This document shows, in pieces, positions 12,075 through 23,117 of a stretch of 64,000 nucleotides of DNA. The translations under genes and the position numbers were made by a program. The notes beneath the pieces are model-generated. The model saw only the letters and a list, made by a program, of their open reading frames with translations, made no database searches and was not told the DNA's origin. Origin of the DNA: Mercurialis annua. Lineage: Eukaryota; Streptophyta; Magnoliopsida; Malpighiales; Euphorbiaceae. The DNA lies in NCBI RefSeq assembly GCF_937616625.2, contig NC_065571.1, forward strand, positions 126,501-190,500, in the 5' to 3' direction. How positions within the stretch are numbered: the first letter of the stretch is position 1; each line of letters starts with the position of its first letter.

Positions 12075-12466
12075 GGCAAAAAGTACAAAAAAATCTCGAC
12101 TTTTTCTCAAAAGTACAGATGAACCCTTTTACCTTTTTTGTCACAATTAAGTCCTCGTACTTTTAAAATTGAACAATTAAACCCAGGTTGTTTTAAAATC
12201 GAACAAATAAAATCTTTTAGTTTACTTTATGGACATTTACCCTCTCAAATTTTCATAAATATTGTAAACATTGAAATTAATTTTAAACTTTTTCCCTATT
12301 TGATTATGTAAGACATGTCAGCCATTAACGAGTGTTTCTAATGGTATTGGACGAAAGGGGTTATTTGTTCTATTTGAAAACAAAGAGGGCTTAATTGTTC
12401 CTGAAAAAATAAAAGGGTTGATCAGTACTTTTATAAAAACTACGAGGTTTTTTTGTACCTTTTGTC
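12075..12466. mobile_element. Foldback MITE near the 5' LTR of the Tat element
   Basis: It is a palindromic element of 392 bp. The left end reads GGCAAAAAGTACAAAAAAAT and the right end is its approximate complement, ending TTTTTGTACCTTTTGTC. The flanking 9-bp repeats differ by one base: ATTTGAAGT at 12066-12074 and ATTTGAATT at 12467-12475. A MULE-type origin is likely from the 9-bp duplication. Confidence 0.82.
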
Positions 12467-12506
12467 ATTTGAATTTTGTCAAGCTTTTCTCATAAACAAC
12501 ACCAAT

Positions 12507-13296
12507 TGATGGAGTATGTCTTCTCAATGGGTGTAAATCTGTAAAATAATGGTTAGAATGCTGATCCACGGTGGTTGTCTGATGAGTACTCTGATGTTTA
12601 AGTCAGTATTGAGTTTAAAAAGATATTGTTTATAATTATTTATTCAATATGTATATAGGCATACCTCAAATCCTTTTATATTGAGCATCCCCTCCAATTT
12701 TTTAAAATATTAAATTGAGTTCCTAAAATTTTTAAATTTATGATTTAGCCCTCCCTAATTTTAAAAATTATGCTTTTGTATAATACGTATTGTAATTTGG
12801 CTCTGTTAAAGTTAAAATTATGACTCTGTCATTAAGTAATACCTTATAGATTTAAATAGAAAAGAGATTCTAATTAATATATGAGTTCAAATAGAAAAGG
12901 AATTCCTATTTAGTGTGTCAGTCTTGTTTAGGAATAAGTCTTTTAAATAGGATCATACTCTTTAGTTGGAATATGATTTCAGATTAAAAAATATCTCTTG
13001 TTCTTCTAGAATCTTCTTTATTGTCGATATTAAATCTGAATTATATTAAAATTCTGGATTTTTGAAATTCCGCATCGGATCTGATTATGGAATACTATGG
13101 GATTCGTTTTACTATTTTGGCAAACCTATATGGATTCTATTCTAACTGGACAAGCCTCGTAGTACTCGGTCTTCCTGAACTCGAACGTAGTTCTTTTTAA
13201 TTCATCATTTTTCAGCGAGTTTAGAGATCCGTCTCGGTGGGCGAATCTCTTAGGACTCGGTTCATAATACTACCATGTGGAATTGGGTTTCCCTCA
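12507..13296 (-). repeat. 5' LTR of the Tat element
   Basis: The 790-bp LTR begins TGATGGAGTATG and ends GGGTTTCCCTCA. It is about 160 bp longer than its partner, mainly because of an unrelated AT-rich insertion around 12690-12840. The divergence between the two LTRs is high, so this is an old insertion. Confidence 0.85.
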
Positions 13297-13590
13297 ATTA
13301 TTTTTTTCAAATGATTATTTTTTTTAAATAATTATTTTTCTAAATCATTTTCTATAAATAATTTTTTTAATAATTATTAAGTATACCTTTATATTTTTTG
13401 ATTGTTTGTTGATCTTATCGAATTGTTCTCAATCAAATATTTGTTAATCTTCCGTTGTGCAGAGATAACTCTAGATTTCAACAAAATTTATGGACCATAC
13501 TCATATAAGTCAAAGGGTTTTTTGCAAAAATACCAGAAAAAGTGAAAGACTTATTTTTTTACCATATAAAAAAAATTCAAATATACCATA

Positions 13591-14097
13591 TCTATACTAT
13601 ATATAAAAGCACGGATGGGGGGGGGACAGGCAAATTTACTGAATAATCCTTTTCAGTTTACTACTAAATAAAAGTTTTATATATAGTCATTAACTAATTA
13701 GTTATTTAATTAATCATTAATCACTATTGTAATTAAATTCCTAATTAGAATAGGTAGCTAAATTATCTCCCATTTAATTTTTAGTATGTAATAACTAAAT
13801 TGTCTCCAAATTAGTAGGAATACCTATCTTTTAGTTTGATTGAACTACACAATTAAAATACTGTATTTGGTCAATATATTATTATTTAAAACTCTATCTT
13901 ATATTTTTAAAGATATTATTAATAAAACCAAAAGAAGAATAAATTCAGTATGGAAAAAATTAAATAACCGAATATATTATATTTACTTTTACTATTAATT
14001 ATAAATGAAAATTTGATATAATTATAATAAATTTACTAATATGTTCATTGAGAAGTTACGTTACGAGCCACGTGTATAGCACGTAATGCGAAACTAG
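13591..14097 (+). mobile_element. Small non-autonomous Helitron
   Basis: The element begins with the plant Helitron 5' terminus TCTATACTATATATAAAAG. It ends in CTAG (14094-14097). Just upstream of the 3' end is a hairpin, ACGTG-TATAG-CACGT (about 14070-14084). The flanking bases are A (13590) and T (14098), the expected insertion between A and T without duplication. It has no coding capacity. A run of ten G at about 13617-13626 is inside it. Confidence 0.82.
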
Positions 14098-15194
14098 TTT
14101 GTTAAAAATAATACAAAAGAACTATAATAGTCTCAAAATATGTACAAAACTACAAAAAAACCACATGTGTCTTTTAGCCACTGAAAAGCGGGATGTTTTT
14201 GTATTTTTTTCTCTTTAAACTGATGGCTAAATTACAGATTTAACCTTGTTTTTTTATAGATAAACTGCTGATTGATCCGTCATATTTATTTTACGTTTAT
14301 CTTTGGTTTATTTTTTGTTTATTTTTTATATTATAAATATAAACTTAAAAATATTTTATGCATCGTTATTTATATTTTATTTATTTTTTATTTATCTTTT
14401 TTTAAATAAAAAATCTGGTATAAAATTAAATAAAAATAAAAAAATCTGGTATAAAAGTAAATAAAAATAAAAAAATCTGGTATAAAAGAAAGTCTTTAGA
14501 AAAACATAGTAAAAAGAAAGTTTTTTTTAAAAAAAAAGTGATATTTTTAGAAATTAAATTTCTCTAAGTCAAATTGGATCAATCTAATAAGAGGAATTTG
14601 CACAAAACACTCATTTTTTTAACTTATTTGTTCTAAATACCTCAATTCCAAAAATTTACTTTTTTACTCTATTTTTCTATTGTTTTCAGTAGTACCTCAA
14701 TTAGCAAAATAACTTATTTGTATTTTTACTCTTCTTCTTTTAAACACATGCATACCTCATTTTTCCTTTTTTTCTCTCTCCTTTTTCTCTTTCCTCTTTC
14801 TCTTTTCTTTTTTCGTTTTTTTCTTCTCTCTCATTTCTCTCTCCTTTTTCTCTTCCTTCCTTCTCATTTTTTTCTTTTTTCTCTCTCTTCTTCTTCTTCT
14901 TCTTTCCTCTGCAATTTTTTTTTTCGTTTTTTTCAAATCTGCTTTTTCTATTTTTCATATTATACAAATGAACTCCAAGACAAAGAAATTTGAATAAAAA
15001 AGAGTTTAAGAGATAATATGATGGTGATAGATGAGAAAGTTCTTCTTCTTCTTCTACTACTACTTTTTTCTTTCTATGTTGTTTTAAATTATTGTAGCAT
15101 CGTTTTTTGGAATTTTTTACAACTTTTTTTGAAAAAATCGTAATGTTCTTCATTAATGATATTTTGACCTGTTTTTCAAATGTTTTAAATTAAT

Positions 15195-15620
15195 TTTAGA
15201 AATCTTTTGAAATTGTTTTCTCGAAACTGTTTTATAATGTTCGAAACCTTTGTAAACGGTTTGAAACTGTTTTATACTGTTTGAAACCGTTATTTTTTAA
15301 ACTGTTTGAAAGTGTTTTTTAGAAATTGTTTTAGACTGCTTGAGATCTTTGGAAACGGTTTGCAACTGTTTTATATTGTTTGAAACCTTTGTAAAGGGTT
15401 TGAAACTGTTTTTTTGAAACTGTTATTTTTTATATAAATGGTTTGAAACTGTTTTTTTGAAATTGTTATTTTTTATATAAATGGTTTGAAACTGTTTGAT
15501 ACTATTTGAAACTGTTATTCTATAAATTATTGGAAAGTATTTTTTAGAATCTGTTTTAGACAGTTTGAGACCTTTGCAAACGGTTTGAAACTGTTTGAAA
15601 CTGTTTGAAACTGTCTGAAA
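15195..15620. repeat. GTTTGAAACTG-rich degenerate tandem repeat
   Basis: Imperfect copies of TTTGAAACTGTTT and CTTTGTAAACGGTTTG recur many times. The same repeat, in inverted orientation, fills 21310-21780 of the related element. Confidence 0.85.
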
Positions 15621-15719
15621 AAACGATATTATGATGAAAAAACGATTTTCTGCAAAAAAAAACAGCATCTGATTATCATAACATTGCAGAAAAAAAGATT
15701 TTTTATAAAAAAAACAGTC

Positions 15720-16790
15720 TCTGATTATCATATGAGTATCACTGTATTATCATGTTGTTATCATAACACTGCATTAAGAATGATTTTCTACAAAAAAAAT
15801 TGATTATCATGTTGTTATTACTGTATTATCATCTCGTTATCATAATATAATCATATGATACCGAGATGATAATGTATTATTGTACCTAAATGATAATGTT
15901 ATGACAACGACATAATAATAAAATTCTGATAACAGTATGATAATATGATAGCTATATGAAAAAAATTACATTAAAATTATGATAACGAGATGATAATGTG
16001 AAGAAAATAGTATGATAATGAAGTATAATAAGGTCATATTATCATACTATTATCTTCACCTTATCATCTTATTATCATAATTTTTTTGTAATTGTTTTTT
16101 TCATACATGTATCATATTATCATACTATTATCTTCACATTATCGTTTCGTTATCATAATTTTTTGTAATTTTTTTTTCATACAAGTATCATATTATCTTT
16201 ATATTATCATCTCATTATCATAATATTTCTGTAATTTTTTTACATATATGTATCATATTATCATACTATTATCATAACTTTATTATTTTATTATCATCTG
16301 GTTATCATATCGGTGTCATGAATCTTTTTGTTATTCTATTTTCACGTACGTTATCATCTAATTATCATAACCTTATCATAATTCATTATCATCTAATTAT
16401 CATACTCCAGTGTTATGATAACGACATGATAATCAAACACTATTTTATCATACATTATCATAGATGTTATCATATATGTACCATAAATATTATCATCTCG
16501 TTATCATATGATAAAACATTATCATATGTAATTTTTTTTTCATGTAAGTATCATATGATAATGTTATGATAACGATATATGATAATATTATGATAACGAT
16601 ATGATAATCAAACATTATTTTCTGCAGAATTTATTTTCCTGCAATGTTATGATAATTACATGATAATATAGTGATACTTATATGATAATCGGAGGATGTT
16701 TTTCTATATAAAAATTATCTTTTCTGCAGTGCTATGATAATGTGATGATAATGCAGTGATACTCATATGATAATCAGATGCTGTTTTGTT
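15720..16790. repeat. TTATCATA / TATGATAA array
   Basis: The words ATTATCATA, TATGATAAT, CTCGTTATCATA and ATGATAACGA occur at short irregular spacing on both strands, forming many small inverted repeats. The homologous array in MULE B lies at about 30955-32125. TGATAA also matches the GATA-factor consensus WGATAR, but whether any protein binds is unknown. Confidence 0.9.
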
Positions 16791-17362
16791 TGCTGAAAAT
16801 CGTTTTTTGTGCAGAAAATCGTTTTTTCAACATAAAATCGTTTTCATGCAGATTTTTAGATCTAAAATTGAAAAAATCAAAGAGTAATTTATTTAGATCT
16901 GAAAGTTAACATAAATCGTATTAATCACCACGAATTAAAAAAAAAATTCTAAAATCAAATATGAAACGAACGGAGAGCGACAATAGAACGATGGCGGAGC
17001 AGCGGCGGATTGATGGCGGAGCGGCGAAGAAAAGAGAATAAAAATGGAAAAGAAAAGAAGAAGAAAAGAAGAAGAAGAAGAAAAAAATGGTGGGAAAAAC
17101 CAAACAGAGAAGAAGAAGAAAGAAAGAGAGAGAAAAAAGTGACAGTTGTCACTTAGAGTAAAAAAAAAATGGTTAGAGTAAAATAATAATAAAAATTAGA
17201 CATAATTATAATATAAACATGTGTTAGAGTAAAAAAAATAAAAACAATAAAAAGGTGAGATATTTTCTTTATCTTTTCCTTGTTAAGGTAGGAAACCAAA
17301 TTATTTTTAAAAATAGAATATTTATCCTAATTTTCTCTTTTGCTAATTCTCTCATCTAATAA

Positions 17363-18510
17363 TTTAGTCCATAATTCTCCGAAATAAAGCCTATTACATT
17401 CGCTCTTGGATTTTCAAGGTGCATGGAAAACAATTATTAAAATAATTTTATTTATTTCTTATACCAATTTCAACATGGGTGATTCAATAACTTCCCCAAC
17501 TTTCTTACTATTGTAATTGTTTCGGATTTTAATTAATAAATTTCTCTTTGCATTCAATTTATATTCAGTAACAAGTAGGTGAAATACTGGATAAAAGGGT
17601 ATATGCACATATATATATTACGAGCACCAACTTTTATTTAAGGAAATAAATAATATCAAAAATTCAACCATCAACCTTCTATAGTGTGCAAGTTTATCAT
17701 TGTACTGCTAGTTCAATGACGACCCCTTTAATGCCTAAAATGTCAGAGTGCCAATGTTCGAGTACCAAGTACTATGGCGCTGAAGTAACTAATGCAATGC
17801 TTCCAGAAATAAGCTCGAATTATGACATGAGGTGAAAGTAAAAACCGATTTTTCCACAACTTCAATTCTACTCAATGCCGTTATGTATTCATAATTCCTG
17901 CTTTTGTTTACATACCCTCACAATAACAATGTAGTTAAAAAAACACTACATGGGCAAATAAGCGCCTTCACATATTAGTCTACAAGGTGCTTAGTGTACT
18001 CATGTATAATCAACTATTGTGTACTAAAACACCATTCATGAGCCTTTGTGTTTGGATGAGTTCCTAATTCTCAACAGCAAGATCAGAATATCTGCAGAGC
18101 ATCCTTGTAGCATTTTGTCTACTATGCCACAACTTCCATCACATAATTGAAGATTATAACGGGTGTGGTCCCGAAAATTTACCTTAAGCTTGGGCGTATC
18201 TGAGAATCCTGCAAATTCAACCTCCAAACATCAATTTTCTTTTCGAGCCATACATCCATGAAATGATCTTTACAAATTGCTCATCGGCCATCGCCTGCAC
18301 ATGCGCTATTGTGCTCATAGCCAACACATATATTACTAGGAAAGAACCACACTGTTGAAAGTTGAAAGTTTGTGCATGTATATATATTATTTAAGTGTAG
18401 TAACATAGCATCATCAGAGCCTTGGGCAATTGACTGTAGTATCAAATATCGATACCCTTATTCTGTCAGCAATAATACATATTGATAGAAATGTTATGAA
18501 GAAAGCAATG
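17363..18510. other. Intergenic DNA and probable 3' region of the SNARE gene
   Basis: No gene is recognised. The part nearest 18511 (about 17900-18510) is less AT-rich and probably includes the 3' UTR of the Bet1-like gene. The 63-residue frame at 18036-18227 has no recognised domain. Confidence 0.4.
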
Positions 18511-19776
18511 TTACCTTATAAGATAGTATATCACTAAAAATGAGGCAATAAAAAACCCTGCTAGTACACATGTTCTCCGACCTGATTTCTTCTCAAATAC
18601 CTACTCAACAAGAGCCTGATATTACCCAGCCTCTTCCAAGAACATATGAAAACAAAACAAACATAAATATTGATGTGAAATAGAAAGAATACTGCAAGTT
18701 CCATACCATTTTGAATCGATCCATGGTTCCTGACAATACACCCCTAGATACGTCCATCTTGTTGCCCTGATTTTACAATACAGTCTATTCAAAAAACAGA
18801 ATCCAAAACTGTTTTCAATAAGTCGGGTATGTTAGATCAAGAAAACGCATTGCATACCATCCGATCGAGCAAACGATTATGGCTCTCAACTTCCTCATGA
18901 ATGTCACCTGTTAACTGCACAAAAGAAATATACCTCCAATATAAATACAAAAATAATAAACCAGAAAGCTTCAGGCTGCAACTTTCCGACTTTTTTCTTA
19001 ACAAAAGATTCCATTAAGAAAATTATTTGCGTAACACCGAATTATATCACAAAATAATTTCTAATAAACAGCATCAGTGAAGATTCTGGTAGGAATGTAT
19101 GTATGTACACAAATAGAGGCATGACAAAAATGTTGATGGAATATAATGTTTTGAATTTAGAAATGGGGAATCTAGAAGAGCAAGGGTGCATGGTAAGAAA
19201 ATGATAGTGATTGTAAGTGTTCCCTGTTGTAGGATCAAAGTGTTTAAGATGTAAAATTGGGGGTGAGCAGTATGAAATTCAAGTACATGGTAACCATATG
19301 TCAGGAGTGATAGAAACAAGCTTATATGAACATTGAACAGGAAGATTCCTACCAGATATAATGACAATCTATTCTATGATTCAAAAAATGTTGAAATCAA
19401 GAAATAAAGATCAAATCGGGTGGAGTGGCACTTGTAATTCAGGTGAAATAGAATGTAAAAAGTTTGAGAGTTACTTTCTTGAGGAAACTGACTCTGTCTT
19501 GCAAACTGTCCACGGCTTCGTCGTTATGATGTTGGTTAATAGTATGACTATGGGAATATGAAGAAGAGGCCCTGAGACCGCCCTCTTCGAGACCCTCATC
19601 AAAGAGAGCCGATTTTGAATTGCGAATATCCCTGCATCAAAATAACTTTTAGAATCAACTTATGACTCTCAGCCTCACTTTATCAAATCAAACAAATAAT
19701 CAATCATTCCAACTCACAAATTAAAAATATAATCAAGCAGGTATCAAATCCATTTCACTAACCTTCTGTAACTCAT
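18511..19776 (-). CDS. Bet1-like Qc-SNARE (BET11/BET12, Bs14 type), five exons
   Basis: Bet1-type SNAREs sit in ER-Golgi membranes and form four-helix SNARE bundles in vesicle fusion. The exons in order of translation are 19763-19776, 19475-19631, 18858-18914, 18707-18766 and 18511-18600. All introns have GT...AG ends, and the phases join into one 125-residue protein. It starts MSYRRDIRNSKSALFDEGLE, then EEGGLRASSSYSH. The SNARE helix runs from about NDEAVDSLQDRV (41-52) through EEVESHNRLLDRMGNKMD to SGTMDRFKMVFEKKSGRR. The last 18 or so residues (about 107-124) form a hydrophobic tail anchor ending VIYYLIR. Length and order match the plant family (about 120 residues). A MULE lies about 140 bp upstream of the ATG, and MULE A ends about 1.2 kb downstream of the stop. 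Confidence 0.92.
19082..19357. repeat. Possible small inverted-repeat element in a SNARE intron
   Basis: TCTGGTAGGAAT near 19085 and its complement ATTCCTACCAGA near 19343 bound about 275 bp within the intron between exons 2 and 3. No clear target duplication was found, so this may be chance. Confidence 0.35.
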
Positions 19777-19915
19777 GCCTTTTGTTCATCACTTTTCTGC
19801 TTCCAGCGAAGAACTTGATTAGTGAGAAACTGTAGGAAACAAGAGAGATGATCTGTGGGCCTGGGCCTTTATCAAGCTATCCAACTGAAACCAAATACTA
19901 GTAATATATTCTTTT

Positions 19916-20586
19916 GAGGAAATTACACTCAGCACTTGATTATTAAAAATAATTCTAAAAATACTTAAGCATTTTTTTTCTGTCAACACTTAATCCCATC
20001 TTTTTATTTCATCTAATACTTGATTCCACCTTTTTTCTTATCCAGCACTTGATTCCACCTTTTTATTTTATCCAACACTTAACCCAACCTTTTTATTTCA
20101 TCCAACATTTAACTCTATTTTTTTATTCATCCAACATTCAACTCCATTTTTTTAAAATTTAGAATTTAGATTTTAAAATTTTAGGGTTTATAATTTTAGG
20201 GTTAGAGTTTAACATGATTAAGGGTTTAGCATGGTTTAGGGTTTAGGATTTAAGATTTAGGGTTTAGGGTTTAAGACTTAGGATATAGGGTTTGGCATGA
20301 TTTAGAGTTTAGGATTTAAGGTTTAGGATATAGAGTTTAGCATGATTTAGGATTTAGAGTTTAGCATGGTTTAGGATTTAGAATTTAGGGTTTAGGGTTT
20401 AGGATTTAGCATGATTTAGGGTTTAGGGTTTAGAGAAATAAGATTTTAAGTGTTAGGTTTAATGTTTTTATTAAATCAAGTGCTAGGTGCACTTTATTTT
20501 TTTTATAAGTATTGTCCGCAAATAAAAACGAACATAAGTATTTTTGAGATTATTTTAACAAAATCAAGTATTTTTCAACTTCTTCC
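19916..20586. mobile_element. Non-autonomous MULE-like element with TTTAGGG-like array
   Basis: It is flanked by a perfect 9-bp repeat, TATTCTTTT, at 19907-19915 and 20587-20595. The ends are weakly inverted: GAGGAAATTACACTCAGCAC, and on the opposite side, read inward, GGAAGAAGTTGAAAAATACT. Both are followed by CTTGATT-type and CTAAAAATACTTA-type blocks. The left third holds about six imperfect units containing CATCCAACACTTGATTCCACC. The middle, 20160-20435, is a degenerate array of GGGTTTAG words. It lies just upstream of the SNARE gene, so promoter elements may be close to or within it. Confidence 0.75.
20160..20435. repeat. Degenerate telomere-like (TTTAGGG) array
   Basis: Repeated GGGTTTAGGATTTA, TTTAGGGTTTAG and TTTAGCATGATTTAGG words show degenerate plant-type telomeric sequence. 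It is contained within the MULE-like element, so it is an internal repeat and not a chromosome end. Confidence 0.85.
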
Positions 20587-20883
20587 TATTCTTTTTATTT
20601 ATGGAAGCAACTAACCATTACATATGCTGAGCTTAGCCAATTTTGTAAATGATAGCATTTGAATGGGAAGTGAACTCAGAAGGAGAGCTTGTGATGCTAT
20701 TTATGAGTTGATATTGCAACTAGACATTTCCTCATACATTGGTAGGTTCGGTTTAATTCGGTCTCAAATCGGCTATAATTGACAAAATCAAAATATGTAA
20801 AATCACAAATGTGCAACAAACCACTTTCAAACCGACGTTGAACCATATTATTTGATAAATTTGGTTCAGTTTAGTTAAAAAAA

Positions 20884-22411
20884 GAAAGAATTAGCAAAAT
20901 ACCTAAAAAAGAAAAATATTAGCTTTTGTTAATACAGATTCTCCACCTTTATTTGTCTACATTTTATAATTACTTTTTTACTCTTTTATTTTATTTCTAT
21001 ACTCCATATTTACTCTACATCCAGTTTATTCTTTTTCTTCATATTCTTTTCGTTTTCTTTTTCTTCTTCTTTTCTTCATCTTTTTCAATTTATTTTCAAA
21101 AAAAAAAATTAACAAATCAACAAACTAATTCTCATTACAGCTCATAACATTTCAAGAAATTAATTATTGGAATTTTATCATATTTTTAAAAAAATTATTG
21201 ATAGTTTTGAATCCGCTCGAATAATTCCTAATTGAATCGCTTCAAATTTCACTTGAAATTCAAATCCAACGATCAAGAAAACTGTAAATTTTTAATTTAT
21301 TTGTTCTCATTAAAAAACTATTAAAAACGGTTTCAAACAGTTTCAAACACAGTTTCAAATGCAGTTTCAAACGGTTTCAAATAAACAGTTTCAAACCGTT
21401 TACAAAGGTCTAAAACAGTCTATAACAGTTTTTGAAAAACACTTTCAAACAGTCTAAAAAATAACAGTTTCAAAAAATAGTTTCGAACAGTATACAATAG
21501 TTTCAAACCGTTTACAAAGTTCTCAATCAATCTAAAACAGTTTCTAAAAAACACTTTCAAACATTCTAAAAATAACAGTTTCAAATAGTATATAACAGTT
21601 TCAAATGGTTTACAAAGGTTTCGAGCTGTATAAAGCAGTTTCAAACCGTTTACAAAGGTCCCAAATAATCTAAAAAAAAATTTAGAAAACATTTTAAATA
21701 GTCTAAAAAATAACAGTTTCAAACAGTATAAAACAGTTTTAGACCGTTTACAAAGATTTCAAACAGTATAAAACAGTTTTGAAAAAACGATTTCTAAAAC
21801 TAATTAAAAAACGTTTGAAAATTAGGTCAAAAAATCATAAATGAAGAAAAATGACGATTGTTTCAAAAAAAAATTGAAAAAAATTCCAGAAAACGATACT
21901 ATAATAATGTAAAACAACATAGAAAGAAAAAGAAGAAGAAGACGTTTATCATCTACTACCCATTATATTATATCTTCAATTCTTTCACAATTACAAACTT
22001 TGTTCTTTGTATTGGAGTTCATTTATATAATGTGCATGGGAAAGATAAAAGGTAGAAGAAAAAGAAAAAAAAAGTTGCAGAGAAAAACAAAAGAAAAGAT
22101 GAAGAAGAAGGAGGAGGAGGAAAGATAAAAAGAAGAGAGAGAAAAAAAGAGGAGAGAGAAAAAAATTGCAGAGGAAAAAACGAAGAATAAGAAAGAGAAG
22201 GAAAAAGAAAGAAAGAGGAGAGAGAAAAAAAGGAAAAAAATGAAATATGCATGTGTTTAAAAGAAGAAGAGTAAATATACAAATATATTATTTTGCTACT
22301 TGAGAGTACAACTAAAAACAATAGAAAAATAGAGTAAAAAAATAAATTTTTGAAATTGAGGTATTAAAAACAAATAAGTTTAGAAAAGGAGTTTTTTTGT
22401 GCAAATTCCTC
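20884..22411. mobile_element. Non-autonomous Mutator-like element (MULE X)
   Basis: It is flanked by a perfect 9-bp repeat TTAAAAAAA (20875-20883 and 22412-22420). The left end GAAAGAATTAGCAAAATACC resembles the inward-read right end of MULE A (GAGAGAATTAGCAAAA). Its right end, read inward as GAGGAATTTGCACAAAA, is the same as the left end of MULE A. The GTTTGAAACTG repeat is at 21310-21780 in inverted orientation, with purine-rich GAAGAAG blocks at 22050-22260. Open frames within are low-complexity. The A/T-only target repeat is weak on its own, but the matching ends support the limits. Confidence 0.8.
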
Positions 22412-22812
22412 TTAAAAAAATTGATTATCATTTTCTTAGAATTGTTTTTCTCGTTTTAAAATTAATTTAAACATTTAAACTTATTATCTAAAAAATTCCA
22501 TATATAATTACTGACATATATACATATGAAAAATAATTTCATAAGTTTACTTTTAATTAATTACCAGTCGTCATATATGTATGTATTTAAATTAGATTTT
22601 TATTTTTATATTTATATTAATAAACTTAGTTACTTATTTGGTTTTTGGTTTTTCCAATTTTTAAATTGTGTAAACTATAAACCGAACCAAAAGCAAAAAT
22701 TTGCAAGAATACAAGCCAAATGAAACTATTCTTACAACTTCAGTTTGAATCAATTTGGTTTTTCGATCCTATTTCATTGTTGTACACCCCTACTAGTACG
22801 TATATATTTATG

Positions 22813-23107
22813 GAGCAAAGGATCAATTCAGTCCCTCAATTTGTAACTCAAAGTTAAATAACTCATTTTCAATCGTTTTGATCAATTAATAACAATTCTC
22901 TCTTTTTTGAACAATTAAAGTATAAAATTGTACAATATCAACAAATTAAGGAAAGGGGATGATTCACTTTTATTCTTAATTGATATCAAATAAAGAGTAT
23001 TATCAATTGACCTAAAAAGAGAGTATTGTCTATAATTGATAGAATGGTTGAAAATGAGGTATTGATCCCGAGTCACAAATTCAAGGACCAGATTGACTCT
23101 TTTACTC
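22813..23107. mobile_element. Foldback MITE
   Basis: The arms are inverted copies. The left begins GAGCAAAGGATCAATTCAG and the right ends ATTGACTCTTTTACTC. Matching internal blocks lie around AACTCATTTTCAA and TTGAAAATGAGGTA. A perfect 10-bp flanking repeat, TATATTTATG, lies at 22803-22812 and 23108-23117. A loosely related, older copy may lie at about 63568-63780. Confidence 0.82.
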
Positions 23108-23117
23108 TATATTTATG

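Larger units (their letters stand above)
7908..13296 (-). mobile_element. Ty3/gypsy Tat-lineage LTR retrotransposon, decayed
   Basis: Two related LTRs (7908-8539 and 12507-13296) bound the element. It is flanked by a perfect 5-bp duplication, ATTAT, at 7903-7907 and 13297-13301. The pol remnants are on the minus strand, so the 5' LTR is the right-hand one. Next to it, on the minus strand, is ATTGGTGTTGTTTATGAG. This looks like a decayed primer-binding site of the TTGGCGCCGTTTGTGG type with C-to-T changes. Protease and RT/RNase H traces run from right to left. No integrase was recognised. An extra ORF of opposite polarity (9150-9660) lies between pol and the 3' LTR, as described for Tat-lineage elements. 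Two MITEs (9794-10197 and 12075-12466) have inserted into it. Confidence 0.88.
14591..17353. mobile_element. Chimeric non-autonomous Mutator-like element (MULE A)
   Basis: It is flanked by a perfect 9-bp duplication, ATCTAATAA, at 14582-14590 and 17354-17362. The left end is GAGGAATTTGCACAAAA. The right end, read inward, is GAGAGAATTAGCAAAA. The left half (to about 15640) is an inverted homologue of the element at 20884-22411. It includes polypyrimidine blocks and a GTTTGAAACTG-rich repeat. The right half (about 15640-17353) is homologous to 30890-32665. It includes dense TTATCATA/TATGATAA repeats and a short GGCGGAGCG-rich block. Long low-complexity open frames inside are not genes. No transposase was seen. 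Confidence 0.88.

Noticed and set aside
14718..15153. Overlapping open frames rich in Phe/Ser or Lys/Glu
   Set aside because: They are translations of TTC/GAA low-complexity repeats in MULE A; similar frames occur in MULE X and B.
20160..20435. Chromosome end or true interstitial telomere
   Set aside because: The TTTAGGG array is degenerate and confined within a 671-bp element with a 9-bp target duplication.
14591..22411. A single 7.8-kb composite transposon that captured the SNARE gene
   Set aside because: Each inverted segment belongs to an element with its own perfect 9-bp target duplication, so they are independent insertions around an ordinary gene.
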